Source: Pseudomonas botevensis (lineage in GTDB: Bacteria; Pseudomonadota; Gammaproteobacteria; Pseudomonadales; Pseudomonadaceae). Taken from it: a stretch of 64,000 nucleotides of DNA. The notes under the pieces were generated by a model. The model did not search any database and was not told the origin of the DNA. It saw nothing but the letters and a program-made list of their open reading frames with translations. Below are positions 8,611-17,929 of this stretch, in pieces. Each line of letters opens with the position of its first letter. Position 1 is the first letter of the stretch. The translations under genes were made by a program, and so were the position numbers. The stretch spans positions 1-64,000 of the forward strand of contig NZ_JAHTKI010000006.1 of assembly GCF_019145475.1 (NCBI RefSeq), read 5' to 3'.

Positions 8611-10200
8611 TCAGTTCGCCCCTTGCTCAAGCGTGATCGGTCGGGCGGTTTCCCGAGGTGTTTTTTTCAGCCTGGCGGTGGCACCGGCGCGCCACATTTT
8701 CCACGCGGCCCAGGTCAGAAACAGGCCAGTCGCCAGGCAGGTCAGGTCAAACCCGGCCAGTGCCCAATCGCCCTGGATCAGGGTCACGCCGAGGTGATAC
8801 GGGGTGGTCAAACCGTTGAGCACCGGCAGTGCGGCGAACAGCGCGGCAGCCAGCGCCAGTTGCTCGATCCAGGCCTTGCGCCCCGGACGCAGCACCGCAT
8901 GCACGACGCTCAAGCCCCAGGCCATGAAGAAGGCATTGATCTCCCAGTCCGCGCGCCCGGCCAGACTGACCGGCAACAGCCGATTGGCCCAGAAGAACAC
9001 CGCCACAGCGCCGACCAGTCCGGCCATGCTGGCGATGTTCAGCACCTCCACCAGCCGCAGTTCGAACGGCATCACGCCACTCCTGGCGTGTTTGAGCTGG
9101 CGCTTGCCGAGCCAGATCACCAGCCCGGTGCCGATCATCGCCGTGCCCGCCAGACCAACGATGAAATACAGCCAACGCAGGACCGGACCGGCGAAATGGC
9201 CCATGTGCAAACCGTAGAAGCCACCGGCAATTGCCATGGCCAGCGGTTGCTGCGGGGACGCGGCGAGTATTTGCCCGCTGACACCGTTGAAGGTCACGGC
9301 GCTGCCGAAGTCATGCACCACCCGGTCCGATCCGCTGCGCGACACCACCACCGAGGCATTGGCATCACCCGGATTGTTCACCGACACCCAGCCGGCCTCG
9401 CCACCCGACCACTGTTCGCGGGCCTTGCCCAGCAGCGGTGCCATCGGTGCCAGGGCGGCCGCCTGATTGGCTTTTTCAGGGACGTTGGAGGCGGGAAACA
9501 CTTCGTCATAAAACGCCCGAACGTTCGTGCCGTAGGAGGCCAGAATGCTCGCCGGCATCACCATCGACATGAAGATCACCAGGCTGCTGTAAGTAATCAT
9601 CAAATGAAACGGCAGCACCAGCACGCCCAGTGCGTTATGTCCGTCGAGCCAGGAACGCTGGCCCTTGCGCGGACGGAAAGTGAAGAAGTCCTTGAAGATT
9701 TTTTTGTGGGTGATGATCCCGCTGATCAGCGCCACGAACATCACCATGGCGGCGATGGTCGAGAGCCAGCGGCCCCACGGGTAAGGCATTTGCAGCTGGA
9801 AGTGGAAACGGTAGAAAAACTCGCCGCCCATGCTTTCCCGAAGCTGCAATTCGGCGCCGGTTTGCGCGTCGAGGATCTTGCTGGTGAACTGCCCGCGCTC
9901 GCCGGGTTTGGCCGCAGACTGCTGCCAGCGCACTTTCAGGCCGGGGTCGCGAGCGTCGGGCAGGCCGATGATCCAGCGCGAGGCGTCGGGAGCATGTTGT
10001 TGCAGATAGTGCTGGGCCAGGGTCAGGCTCGCCTCGGCATTCAGCGCGCGGGCAGGGATTTCCGGCTGCATCCAGTGATTGGTTTCGTCCTTGAAATAGG
10101 CCAGCGTCCCCGTCAGGAAAATCGCGAACAGCAGCCAGCCGAACAGCAGTCCGGCCCAGGTATGCAACCAGGCCATCGCCTGGCGAAATCCCTCTTTCAT
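8611..10200 (-). CDS. PepSY-associated TM protein, probable inner-membrane ferric-siderophore reductase
   Basis: A 529-aa polytopic protein with N-terminal helix LHTWAGLLFGWLLFAIFLTG, a large periplasmic PepSY region (about 45-190), then further helices. Conserved heme-ligand-type His residues appear in the transmembrane segments (HTWAG; HKKIFKDFF; DGHNALGVLVLPFHL). Related PepSY proteins such as FoxB reduce ferric siderophores at the inner membrane (established for that family). Assignment here is inference from architecture and context. I use ATG 10200, which overlaps the DUF3649 stop by 4 bases; the frame stays open further upstream but has no good start there. Confidence 0.8.
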   Translation of the reverse strand: MKEGFRQAMAWLHTWAGLLFGWLLFAIFLTGTLAYFKDETNHWMQPEIPARALNAEASLTLAQHYLQQHAPDASRWIIGLPDARDPGLKVRWQQSAAKPGERGQFTSKILDAQTGAELQLRESMGGEFFYRFHFQLQMPYPWGRWLSTIAAMVMFVALISGIITHKKIFKDFFTFRPRKGQRSWLDGHNALGVLVLPFHLMITYSSLVIFMSMVMPASILASYGTNVRAFYDEVFPASNVPEKANQAAALAPMAPLLGKAREQWSGGEAGWVSVNNPGDANASVVVSRSGSDRVVHDFGSAVTFNGVSGQILAASPQQPLAMAIAGGFYGLHMGHFAGPVLRWLYFIVGLAGTAMIGTGLVIWLGKRQLKHARSGVMPFELRLVEVLNIASMAGLVGAVAVFFWANRLLPVSLAGRADWEINAFFMAWGLSVVHAVLRPGRKAWIEQLALAAALFAALPVLNGLTTPYHLGVTLIQGDWALAGFDLTCLATGLFLTWAAWKMWRAGATARLKKTPRETARPITLEQGAN

Positions 10201-10502
10201 GCGTAACCCAATCCACGGGCGACGCCGGAGACGGTCGCCATGATCACGCTCGGCACCAGCAGCCCGACCCAGGCCGACCATGCGCTGCGGCAGGCGAAGC
10301 ACCAGAGTACCGCCACCAGGTAGACCAGGAACGAGACGGTCATGCCGGTCACCACCGCTTCGGCGCGGTTCAACGGCAACCACACGGTCAGCGTGACGCT
10401 GGCGAGCGCCGCAACCAGATAACCGCCGAAAACCGCCGCCAACACCCGCGACGTGACGGCCAGACGATAGGACATGGGAAGTGCGGCGAGTTTGGCTTTC
10501 AT
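10197..10502 (-). CDS. DUF3649 small membrane protein (iron-uptake associated)
   Basis: A 101-aa protein with three hydrophobic helices (about 16-38, 45-65 and 72-93). Size and context match DUF3649, which is repeatedly found upstream of PepSY proteins in iron loci. It is the first gene of the minus-strand operon running to 4159. Its start at 10502 faces fecI across 148 bases that hold a Fur-box-like site. Confidence 0.75.
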   Translation of the reverse strand: MKAKLAALPMSYRLAVTSRVLAAVFGGYLVAALASVTLTVWLPLNRAEAVVTGMTVSFLVYLVAVLWCFACRSAWSAWVGLLVPSVIMATVSGVARGLGYA

Positions 10503-10558
10503 GTTTCGACCTTGAAACGGGAGCGTCCGACAGACGAGTCAGACTGATGGGTGTCGAT

Positions 10559-10577
10559 ATTAATGATAAATATTCTC
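10559..10577. promoter_or_regulatory. Fur-box-like operator between the two iron operons
   Basis: ATTAATGATAAATATTCTC agrees with the 19-bp Fur consensus GATAATGATAATCATTATC at 14 of 19 positions by eye. It lies 57 bases before the DUF3649 start and 74 bases before the first fecI start, so one site could repress both divergent units under iron sufficiency. Confidence 0.65.
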
Positions 10578-10650
10578 ATGTGCAAAAGAGGTTGATTGCC
10601 GGTAGCCACCTATCGCCCCTACAATGCGAACAATTCTTGTTTGCTGACGC

Positions 10651-11166
10651 ATGCCCTTTGCGCTCGGAGTGATGCCGTTGTCGTCCGCCCATCCCGTCGA
10701 ATCGCTCTACCAGGCCCACCACAGCTGGCTCACCGGCTGGTTGCGGCGCAAACTCGGCTGCCCGGAAAGCGCCGCCGATCTGGCACAGGACACTTTCATC
10801 CGGGTACTCACCGCTCGCGAACCGCCGGTGATCATCGAGCCACGGGCATTTCTCACCACCCTGGCCAAGCGCGTGCTGTTCAATCACTACCGCCGGCAGG
10901 ACATCGAACGGGCCTACCTCGAAACCCTGGCGCAGATGCCGGAGGTGGTCGCTCCGTCGGAAGAAGAAAAAGCCATCATCCTGCAGACCCTGATCGAGCT
11001 CGACGAACTGCTCGATGGCCTGCCCGGCCCGGTCAAACGAGCCTTTTTGCTGGCGCAGGTCGACGGCCTGACCTACCCGCAGATCGCCACGGAACTGGGC
11101 ATTTCCGTCGCCACGGTCAAGCGTCATCTGAACAAGGCAGCCATGCGCTGCTACTTCGCCCTGTGA
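10651..11166 (+). CDS. fecI: ECF sigma factor FecI
   Basis: An iron-responsive sigma-70 factor expected to drive fecA. Region 2 (about 20-85) contains ESAADLAQDTFIRVL. Region 4 (about 115-168) contains LAQVDGLTYPQIATELGIS and ATVKRHLNKA. The start is uncertain. ATG 10651 has no clear ribosome-binding site, ATG 10672 is too close to GGAG at 10665-10668, and TTG 10678 has ideal spacing and would give a protein beginning at SSAHP. It is followed at once by fecR and fecA, which identifies the system. Confidence 0.93.
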   Translation: MPFALGVMPLSSAHPVESLYQAHHSWLTGWLRRKLGCPESAADLAQDTFIRVLTAREPPVIIEPRAFLTTLAKRVLFNHYRRQDIERAYLETLAQMPEVVAPSEEEKAIILQTLIELDELLDGLPGPVKRAFLLAQVDGLTYPQIATELGISVATVKRHLNKAAMRCYFAL

Positions 11167-12101
11167 ATCCGCCGATGGATTTTTCCGCCCAGGTCGCCGA
11201 ACAGGCAGTCCATTGGTTGCTGGAAATGCAGCAAGGCCCGCTGAACCCGCGCCAGCAACAGGCGTGGCAGCAATGGATCGACGCCCACAGCGAACATCGC
11301 CGAGCCTGGGAACACATTCAGCGGGTCAATTCGCGGCTGCGCGGCTTGTCCTCGCCGTTGGCCCATGCCGCATTGAATGCGCCGAAGTCGAGCAACCGGC
11401 GCCAGGCGCTCAAACTGTTGCTGCTGCTCGGCGCCGGCTCGGCGGTCACCTGGGGACTGCGCGAACACACGCCGCTTCCTGCGTTGCTCGCCGATTACCG
11501 CAGCCCGGTCGGCCAGCGCCGCAAGATCGCCCTCGGCAACGGTGGCCAGTTGCAGCTCAACACCGCCAGCGCGGCTGACGTGCGGGGCGACGGACCACAA
11601 CGGCTGATTCGCCTGCTCGAAGGCGAAATGCTCCTGACCGTCACCCAGCCTTTCGAAGTGCAGACCGCCCAAGGCCTGCTGCGCACTCAAGGCGCGCGGC
11701 TCAACGTGCGCCAGTTTGCCGATCACACCCAGGTCGCGCTGTTCGCAGGGCGGGTCGAACTCAGTGCCAATGGCCGCGCGCCCATGCTGCTGCCGGTGGC
11801 CCGGCAATTGAGCTTCAGCGCCAACACCCTCGGCGAAGCGAAACCTCTGGATGCCAACAGTGGCGCCTGGGCCGACGGCATGCTGGTGGCCGCGCACATG
11901 CGCCTGGGGGATTTCCTCGACGAACTCGGCCGTTACCGGCGCGGGCAACTCAAATGCGATGCCAAGGTCGCCGACCTGCTGATCTCCGGGACTTATCCAC
12001 TGGACGACAGCGAGCGGATTCTCGATTTGCTGGAAATCAGTCTGCCGGTGCGGGTCAAGCGTTTTACTCGTTATTGGGTCAGCGTCGAAGCCAAGGCCTG
12101 A
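11163..12101 (+). CDS. fecR: FecR anti-sigma/sensor protein
   Basis: A 312-aa inner-membrane transducer that passes the ferric-citrate signal from FecA to FecI. The N-terminal sigma-binding region (about 1-75) includes WLLEMQQGPL and WQQWIDAHSEHRRAWE. One membrane helix follows at about 79-97. The periplasmic FecR domain (about 105-205) and C-terminal region complete it. I choose GTG 11163 because it overlaps the fecI stop as GTGA, exactly as in the neighbouring minus-strand pair; ATG 11175 is an alternative. Confidence 0.9.
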   Translation: MNPPMDFSAQVAEQAVHWLLEMQQGPLNPRQQQAWQQWIDAHSEHRRAWEHIQRVNSRLRGLSSPLAHAALNAPKSSNRRQALKLLLLLGAGSAVTWGLREHTPLPALLADYRSPVGQRRKIALGNGGQLQLNTASAADVRGDGPQRLIRLLEGEMLLTVTQPFEVQTAQGLLRTQGARLNVRQFADHTQVALFAGRVELSANGRAPMLLPVARQLSFSANTLGEAKPLDANSGAWADGMLVAAHMRLGDFLDELGRYRRGQLKCDAKVADLLISGTYPLDDSERILDLLEISLPVRVKRFTRYWVSVEAKA

Positions 12102-12116
12102 GCAGCAGTGCAACCA

Positions 12117-12153
12117 CTGAAAAATATTTAAATAAACATGAGCCGTTTTTCAG
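12117..12153 (+). promoter_or_regulatory. Inverted repeat and probable fecA promoter region
   Basis: CTGAAAAA (12117-12124) is mirrored by TTTTTCAG (12146-12153) around an AT-rich centre, in the 111-base gap before fecA. The same stretch has a GAAAAAT then CGT pair about 18 bases apart, resembling iron-starvation ECF promoters. This is a visual match only. Confidence 0.35.
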
Positions 12154-12212
12154 ATCTGACGTGACAGAGAAGGAAAGCCCCCCTTGATTCAACCTTCTCA
12201 GGATCACCGTCC

Positions 12213-14546
12213 ATGCACCCCACCCGCCTCACCCCCCTGGCCCGCAGCCTGCGCAATCTCGTCCTCGGCGCCAGCCTGAGCTTCAGCGCGCTGCCACTTG
12301 CGCAAGCCGCCGACGCCAAGGCCTATCACATCGCCCCTTCGTCGCTGGAGAACGCCCTCAACCAGTTCGGCCGTGAAGCCGGTGTGTTGATTTCGTTCGG
12401 TTCGCAAGTCACCAGCGGAGTGAAAAGCCAGGGCCTGGAAGGCAATTACACGCCGGAACAAGGGCTGACTGCGCTGCTCGAAGGCACCGGCCTGCAAGCC
12501 CGCGCCGAAGGTGGCAACGCGTTCAGCCTGCAACCGGTGAGCGACGGCGCGCTGGAGCTGGACACCTCGAAAGTGGTCGGCGACTGGCTCGGTGAAGCGG
12601 CGCAGGTCAACGTCTTCGAACATCCCGGCGCACGCGACGTGATCCGCCGCGAAGAATTCGAACGCCAGGGCGCGACCCAGGCCCGTGATGTGCTCAATCG
12701 CATTCCCGGCGTCAACGCCCCGGAAAACAACGGCACCGGCAGCCACGACATGGCGCTGAACTTCGGCATCCGTGGCCTCAACCCGCGTTTGGCTGCACGC
12801 TCGACCGTGCTGATGGATGGCATTCCGGTGCCTTTCGCCCCGTATGGTCAGCCGCAACTGTCGTTCGCGCCGATCAGCATGGGCAACATGGATGCGGTCG
12901 ACGTGGTGCGCGGCGGTGGTGCGGTGCGTTACGGCCCGCAGAACGTAGGCGGTGTGGTCAATTTCGTGACCCGGGCGATTCCCGACGAGCCGACGGTCAA
13001 GGGCGGTTTCCAGACGGAAACCAGCCCGTCTTCGAGCCACGACGGCTTCAAGACCAGCGCCAACCTGCTGGCGGGCGGCACCAACGACAATGGCCTTGGC
13101 GGCGCGTTGCTGTACTCCGGCACCCGGGGTGGCGACTGGCGTGAACACAGCGACACCGAGATCGACGACCTGATCCTCAAGGGCAAATACCAGCTCGACG
13201 AAGCCAACAGTTTCAACGCCATGGCCCAGTATTACGAAGGCAAGGCCGATATGCCGGGTGGCCTGAACGTCGCCGACTACGACGCCGATCCGTATCAGTC
13301 GACACGGCCTAAGGACCAGTTCTGGGGTCGGCGCACGATGTTCAACTTCGGCTATCGCTACCAGGAAGATCGCCGCGAGTTCACCGCCAACACCTTCTTC
13401 ACCAAGACCTTGCGCAGCGGCTACCTCGATCAAGGCACCTTCCTCTCGCTGTCGCCGCGCGAGTATTGGGTTCGCGGCCTGGAAACCCGCTTCGCCCAGG
13501 GCTTCGACCTGGGCGCGACCAGCCACGAAGTCGGCGTCGGCTACCGCTACATCAACGAGGCCGGTCACGAACTGCGCTATCGCACGCCGATCGCCAGCAA
13601 CGAATATCCGACCACCAACAGCCGCAATGACCGCGACACCCGTGGCGGCACCGAGGCCAATGCGTTCTTCGTCGACGACCGGATCGATATCGGCAAATGG
13701 ACGATCACCCCGGGTGTGCGCTACGAGATGATCGAGTCGCAGCAGACCAACAACCTGACCAACGTCAAATACAAAGGCGACTACAACACCGCGCTGCCGG
13801 CGCTGAACGTGCTTTATCACCTGACCGACAGCTGGAATCTGTACGCCAATACCGAAGGCTCGTTCGGCAGCGTGCAATACAGCCAGATGCCCAACCGCGT
13901 GACCAGCGGCGAAGTGAAACCGGAGAAGGCCCGCACCTGGGAGCTCGGCACCCGCTACGACAACGGCGCGTTGCGCGCGGAAATCGGTGCGTTCCTGATC
14001 AACTTCGACAACCAGTATGAAAGCAACCAGACCAACGACTCGGTGATCGCCCGGGGCGAAACCCGTCATCAGGGCATCGAGACCAGCGTCAACTACGCCC
14101 TCGACGACTTGAGCCCGGCGCTGGCCGGTTTCGATGTGTACGCCACTTATGCCTATGTCGACGCGACCATCCGCGAAGACGGGCCGAACAAGGGCAATCG
14201 CGTGCCGTTCTCGTCGAAGCACAAGGGCACCATCGGCGTCGGCTACACCGAAGGGCCGTGGAAGCTCAACCTCGACAGCAGCTTCCAGAGCGATCAGTTC
14301 GCCGACAACGCCAACACCTCGAAGGAAAGCGCCGACGGCAGCACCGGCAAAATCCCCGGCTACATGCTGTTCAGCAGCCGCGCCGGCTATGACTTCGGCC
14401 CGCAACTGTCGGACCTGAACGTGGCGGTGGGAGTGAAGAACATCTTCAACACCCAGTACTTCACCCGCTCGTTCGATGACAACAACAAAGGGAAATATGT
14501 GGGTGAGCCAAGGACGGTGTATGTGCAGACGTCCGTGGCGTTCTGA
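12213..14546 (+). CDS. fecA: Ferric citrate outer-membrane receptor FecA
   Basis: A 777-aa TonB-dependent receptor for diferric dicitrate. Signal peptide about 1-33 (ends AQAAD), signalling domain about 38-115, plug domain with IPVPFAPYGQPQ and VVRGGGAVRYGPQNVGGVVN, then the barrel ending in VAF. Long stretches agree with remembered E. coli FecA (for example ADMPGGL and LPALNVLYHLTDSWNLYANT). Length is the same as in E. coli (774). No fecBCDE transporter follows; a terminator and an unrelated gene come next, so iron entry beyond the outer membrane must use another route. Confidence 0.95.
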   Translation: MHPTRLTPLARSLRNLVLGASLSFSALPLAQAADAKAYHIAPSSLENALNQFGREAGVLISFGSQVTSGVKSQGLEGNYTPEQGLTALLEGTGLQARAEGGNAFSLQPVSDGALELDTSKVVGDWLGEAAQVNVFEHPGARDVIRREEFERQGATQARDVLNRIPGVNAPENNGTGSHDMALNFGIRGLNPRLAARSTVLMDGIPVPFAPYGQPQLSFAPISMGNMDAVDVVRGGGAVRYGPQNVGGVVNFVTRAIPDEPTVKGGFQTETSPSSSHDGFKTSANLLAGGTNDNGLGGALLYSGTRGGDWREHSDTEIDDLILKGKYQLDEANSFNAMAQYYEGKADMPGGLNVADYDADPYQSTRPKDQFWGRRTMFNFGYRYQEDRREFTANTFFTKTLRSGYLDQGTFLSLSPREYWVRGLETRFAQGFDLGATSHEVGVGYRYINEAGHELRYRTPIASNEYPTTNSRNDRDTRGGTEANAFFVDDRIDIGKWTITPGVRYEMIESQQTNNLTNVKYKGDYNTALPALNVLYHLTDSWNLYANTEGSFGSVQYSQMPNRVTSGEVKPEKARTWELGTRYDNGALRAEIGAFLINFDNQYESNQTNDSVIARGETRHQGIETSVNYALDDLSPALAGFDVYATYAYVDATIREDGPNKGNRVPFSSKHKGTIGVGYTEGPWKLNLDSSFQSDQFADNANTSKESADGSTGKIPGYMLFSSRAGYDFGPQLSDLNVAVGVKNIFNTQYFTRSFDDNNKGKYVGEPRTVYVQTSVAF

Positions 14547-14580
14547 GGATTCTTCCTCACCACCCACACCACAAAACAAA

Positions 14581-14605
14581 ACGGGCCTGCAATCGCAGGC
14601 CCGTC
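14581..14605 (+). terminator. Rho-independent terminator after fecA
   Basis: ACGGGCCTGC and GCAGGCCCGT form a 10-bp stem with loop AATC, followed by a short T-containing tail and preceded by an A-rich stretch. It could serve fecA and the convergent gene at 14632. Confidence 0.75.
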
Positions 14606-14631
14606 TTCATTGGGGGGATTAAATCAGCGTA

Positions 14632-15039
14632 TCAACTATTGATCGCTGCCTGTTCATTCTCGAGAAATTCTTCCTCCAGCAGCCGGTCGTTGGCTTTGCT
14701 CTGAAGTGGCACCACAGTGGCTCGTGGTTTGCCGCGCAATCTGCCGAACTTGTGTTCCAGCGCGTGTTCGAGTTTTTCCGCCGCACCGTCGAGCGCCTGC
14801 TCCAGCGTATCGGCCTTGTGGGTCACGGAAATTGGTGGCTGGCCTTTCGGCCGCGCTTCCAGTTGGCAGCGCAAGTCATGGGGACCCGGTTTGTCACCGT
14901 TCTCGTCGCTCAGATGGACTTCGACACGGGTCAGGTCTTCCTCATAACGGTCGAGCGTGCTCTCAATGGTTGTACGTACCCACTCCTCCAGTCGTTTGCT
15001 GCTTTGAATATGGTTGTCGCTGTTGACTTGGATTTGCAT
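14632..15039 (-). CDS. HPF/RaiA-family ribosome-associated protein
   Basis: A 135-aa protein with the S30AE-type fold (about 1-105: beta strand MQIQVNSDN, helix, strands VEVHLSDENG and DLRCQLEARP, then helix TLEQALDGAAEKLEHAL). It ends in an acidic tail. Family members bind the 30S subunit during stress or stationary phase. It is not the rpoN-linked hpf paralogue, so it is probably an accessory copy. It starts at ATG 15039 after GGGATGA. The long region upstream (15040-15239) shows nothing else. Confidence 0.8.
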   Translation of the reverse strand: MQIQVNSDNHIQSSKRLEEWVRTTIESTLDRYEEDLTRVEVHLSDENGDKPGPHDLRCQLEARPKGQPPISVTHKADTLEQALDGAAEKLEHALEHKFGRLRGKPRATVVPLQSKANDRLLEEEFLENEQAAINS

Positions 15040-15239
15040 AGTTCATCCCTTATTTCAGCTAGCTCGCAAGAGGCCTTGAACAGATTTTCGTGACCTCTTG
15101 GTTACAACAATCGGCCCGCTTGCCAAACATTTCAACCCCTGAAAAAAGATAAATATTCATACGCAAAAAAAGCCGGACAACCGGGCAAAGCACTGGTAAG
15201 GTCGGGAATTGCCTCGGCCCCTCTCGCTGAAAAATCTGC

Positions 15240-16187
15240 TCACAATTGCCCGTCATTCAGCGGGTGCAGCGTGCGAAAAATCCCCGCTTCCTCCACCAGC
15301 CAGTCATGCACCGCGCGCACGCCCGGATGGCTCAGAGCACCCGGCGCATAGAGCAATACATAGCGTTTGTGATTGGGCACCGACAGTCCGAACGGCACGA
15401 TCAGCGCACCCCGCTCCAGCTCATCGTTGAGCAACGTGCGCCGGGCGATCGCCACGCCCATGCCGGCAATCGCCGCCTCGATGGTCAGGTGATTGCGATT
15501 GAACGTGTGCCCGCGCCGCACGTCGGCACCTTCGAAGCCGATGGCATCGAGATAGAACTCCCACTCCGCATGTTCATAACTGCCGCGCCAGGCGGTGATG
15601 TCATGCAGCAACGGAAAATGCACCAGATCCGCCGGCCCGTGCAGCGGTGGACGCCCGCGCAACAGGCTCGGCGCGCACACCGGAAAAATCTGCTCGTCGA
15701 GCAAGGCTGTGGATAACAATCCCGGATAACTGCCGTCGTTCAAGTCGATGGCCAGATCGAAATCCCCTTCATGCAGCGGCACGCTGCTGTCCTCGGCCAC
15801 CAGGCGCAACTGGATGTCCGGGTAACGCTGCTGCAAACGCGGCAGGCGCGGGGTCAGCCATTTGCTGAGGAACGACGGAATCGAACGCACCCGCAGCGTC
15901 CCGCTGATCATCCCGGCGTCGAGGCGACGCAGTTCAGCGTCGATGCTGCCATAGGCCTCGTTGACCGTAATCGCCAGTCGCTGGCCTTCCGCACTCAGCT
16001 CCACTCCACGCGCCCGGCGATGAAACAGACGAAGGCCCAGGCGCTCTTCCAGCTGTCGGATTTGTTGGCTGACCGCACCGGGGGTGATGTGCAATTCCTC
16101 GGCGCAGCGGGTGAACGACAGGTGCCGCGCGGCACAGGAAAACACCTGCAGCCAGACGTAGGTCTGGGCGTGCAATTGACGACTCAT
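15240..16187 (-). CDS. LysR-family regulator, GcvA-like
   Basis: A 315-aa LysR-type transcriptional regulator. The N-terminal winged helix is at about 10-70 (LSFTRCAEELHITPGAVSQQIRQLE) and the effector domain at about 95-300. It lies 135 bases from and divergent to the L-serine dehydratase gene at 16323, which is its likely target (inference). The inducer is not evident. Confidence 0.88.
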   Translation of the reverse strand: MSRQLHAQTYVWLQVFSCAARHLSFTRCAEELHITPGAVSQQIRQLEERLGLRLFHRRARGVELSAEGQRLAITVNEAYGSIDAELRRLDAGMISGTLRVRSIPSFLSKWLTPRLPRLQQRYPDIQLRLVAEDSSVPLHEGDFDLAIDLNDGSYPGLLSTALLDEQIFPVCAPSLLRGRPPLHGPADLVHFPLLHDITAWRGSYEHAEWEFYLDAIGFEGADVRRGHTFNRNHLTIEAAIAGMGVAIARRTLLNDELERGALIVPFGLSVPNHKRYVLLYAPGALSHPGVRAVHDWLVEEAGIFRTLHPLNDGQL

Positions 16188-16322
16188 TGTTTAGTCCTGC
16201 TAAAGGCTTTCTTAGGAGGTTTCGTTGGTCACGTCGGACTCAGGACGTCAGTATCGCCGACATTGCGCTTGTCCGACAAAAAATGGCGGCGATTCCTACT
16301 CCATTGCTTGTAAGGCTTTAGC

Positions 16323-17699
16323 ATGGCTATCAGTGTTTTTGATCTATTCAAGGTTGGCATCGGCCCGTCCAGTTCCCACACCGTCGGCCCGATGCGCGCC
16401 GCCGCGACCTTCGCTCAGGCGCTGATCGAGCAGCATCTTTTGCTCGACGTGCAGCGTGTGGAAATCCGTTTATACGGCTCACTCTCGGCCACCGGTGTCG
16501 GCCACGCCACCGACCGCGCCTGCGTCATGGGCCTGATGGGCGAGTGGCCGGACAGCATCGACCCGACCACCATCGATCCGCGTATCAAGCAGCTGCGCGA
16601 GAGCGGTGAACTGTCCCTTGCCGGGCAACGTACGATTGCCTTCAGTTGGCCGCACGATGTCCTGCTGCTCGACGAGAACCTGCCCTACCACCCCAATGCC
16701 ATGTCGCTGACAGCCTTTGGCGCCAGCGGCCTGTTGTTCGAGCAGACCTACTACTCGATCGGTGGCGGTTTCATCGTCGAAGCGGCGGAAGTCGAGTCCG
16801 GCGTAGCGGCGACGGGCGATGTCACCCTGCCCTACGATTTTTCCAGCGCTGCCGAGCTGCTGGCCCTGTGCGAGCGGCACAACCTGCGCGTGTCCGAATT
16901 GATGATGGCCAACGAGCGGGCCTGGCGCAGCGACGACGAGATCCGTAAAGGCTTGCTGCATATCTGGTCAGTGATGCGCGAGTGCGTCGAGCACGGCCTG
17001 CGTCACGAAGGTGTCCTGCCCGGCGGCCTGAATGTGCCGCGTCGTGCGGCGAAACTGCACCGCAGCCTGTTGGAAATCGGCAAGCCGAACGTCATCAGCT
17101 CAACCCTGTCAGCGATGGAGTGGGTCAACCTGTACGCCCTCGCCGTCAACGAAGAAAACGCCGCCGGCGGGCGCATGGTCACCGCGCCGACCAACGGTGC
17201 GGCCGGGATCATTCCGGCGGTGCTGCACTACTACATGAAGTTCAACCCGCAGGCGTCGGACGATGACGTCGTCGCGTTCTTCATGGGCGCCGCCGCCGTC
17301 GGCATCCTGTGCAAGAAAAACGCCTCGATCTCCGGCGCCGAAGTCGGCTGCCAGGGCGAAGTCGGCTCGGCCTGCGCCATGGCCGCCGCCGGTCTGGCGG
17401 AAGTGCTCGGCGCCACCCCTGAGCAACTGGAGAACGCCGCCGAAATCGGCCTGGAACACAACCTCGGCCTGACCTGCGACCCGGTCGGCGGCCTGGTGCA
17501 AGTGCCGTGCATCGAGCGCAATGCCATCGCCGCCGTGAAAGCGATCAACGCCACGCAAATGGCCCTGCGCGGCGACGGCAAGCACTTCATTTCCCTCGAC
17601 CGGGTGATCCGCACCATGCGCGACACCGGCGCCGACATGCACGACAAATACAAGGAAACGTCACGGGGCGGCCTCGCCGTGAGCTGGGTGGAATGCTGA
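16323..17699 (+). CDS. sdaA: L-serine ammonia-lyase (iron-sulfur type)
   Basis: Converts L-serine to pyruvate and ammonia in the cytoplasm. A single 458-aa chain holds both the beta-domain (about 1-160, starting [18 protein letters not shown]) and the alpha-domain. The cysteines expected to hold the 4Fe-4S cluster lie in [27 protein letters not shown] and LTCDPVGG. It starts at ATG 16323 and ends before a terminator at 17752. The divergent LysR gene suggests regulation by an amino acid. sdaB would be an equally valid symbol. Confidence 0.92.
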   Translation: MAISVFDLFKVGIGPSSSHTVGPMRAAATFAQALIEQHLLLDVQRVEIRLYGSLSATGVGHATDRACVMGLMGEWPDSIDPTTIDPRIKQLRESGELSLAGQRTIAFSWPHDVLLLDENLPYHPNAMSLTAFGASGLLFEQTYYSIGGGFIVEAAEVESGVAATGDVTLPYDFSSAAELLALCERHNLRVSELMMANERAWRSDDEIRKGLLHIWSVMRECVEHGLRHEGVLPGGLNVPRRAAKLHRSLLEIGKPNVISSTLSAMEWVNLYALAVNEENAAGGRMVTAPTNGAAGIIPAVLHYYMKFNPQASDDDVVAFFMGAAAVGILCKKNASISGAEVGCQGEVGSACAMAAAGLAEVLGATPEQLENAAEIGLEHNLGLTCDPVGGLVQVPCIERNAIAAVKAINATQMALRGDGKHFISLDRVIRTMRDTGADMHDKYKETSRGGLAVSWVEC

Positions 17700-17751
17700 C
17701 CGGCCTGACTGCACCGTCAACGATCAGCCGCCCTGAAACAGGCCACAAATG

Positions 17752-17783
17752 AACAAGGCGAGCCATGGCTTGCCTTTGTTTTT
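17752..17783 (+). terminator. Terminator after the serine dehydratase gene
   Basis: AACAAGGCGAGCC pairs with GGCTTGCCTTTGTT (one mismatch and one bulge) and is followed by a T-run ending at 17783. Confidence 0.75.
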
Positions 17784-17929
17784 GCCGGATCCATTGTTCG
17801 ACAATTTTCCCGGCATGCGCCTTGCTACGTCCGATGCAGCGGCCAGGGAAAAGCCGATGGTCAGGTCTGGCGAACCAACCCGATCACGGCCGGTCAACAA
17901 CTGCACGTTCAATCAGGCGGTGACGCATC

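Noticed and set aside
12204..14579. A 791-codon minus-strand frame opposite fecA
   Set aside because: FecA on the plus strand is certain; the opposite frame is compositional.
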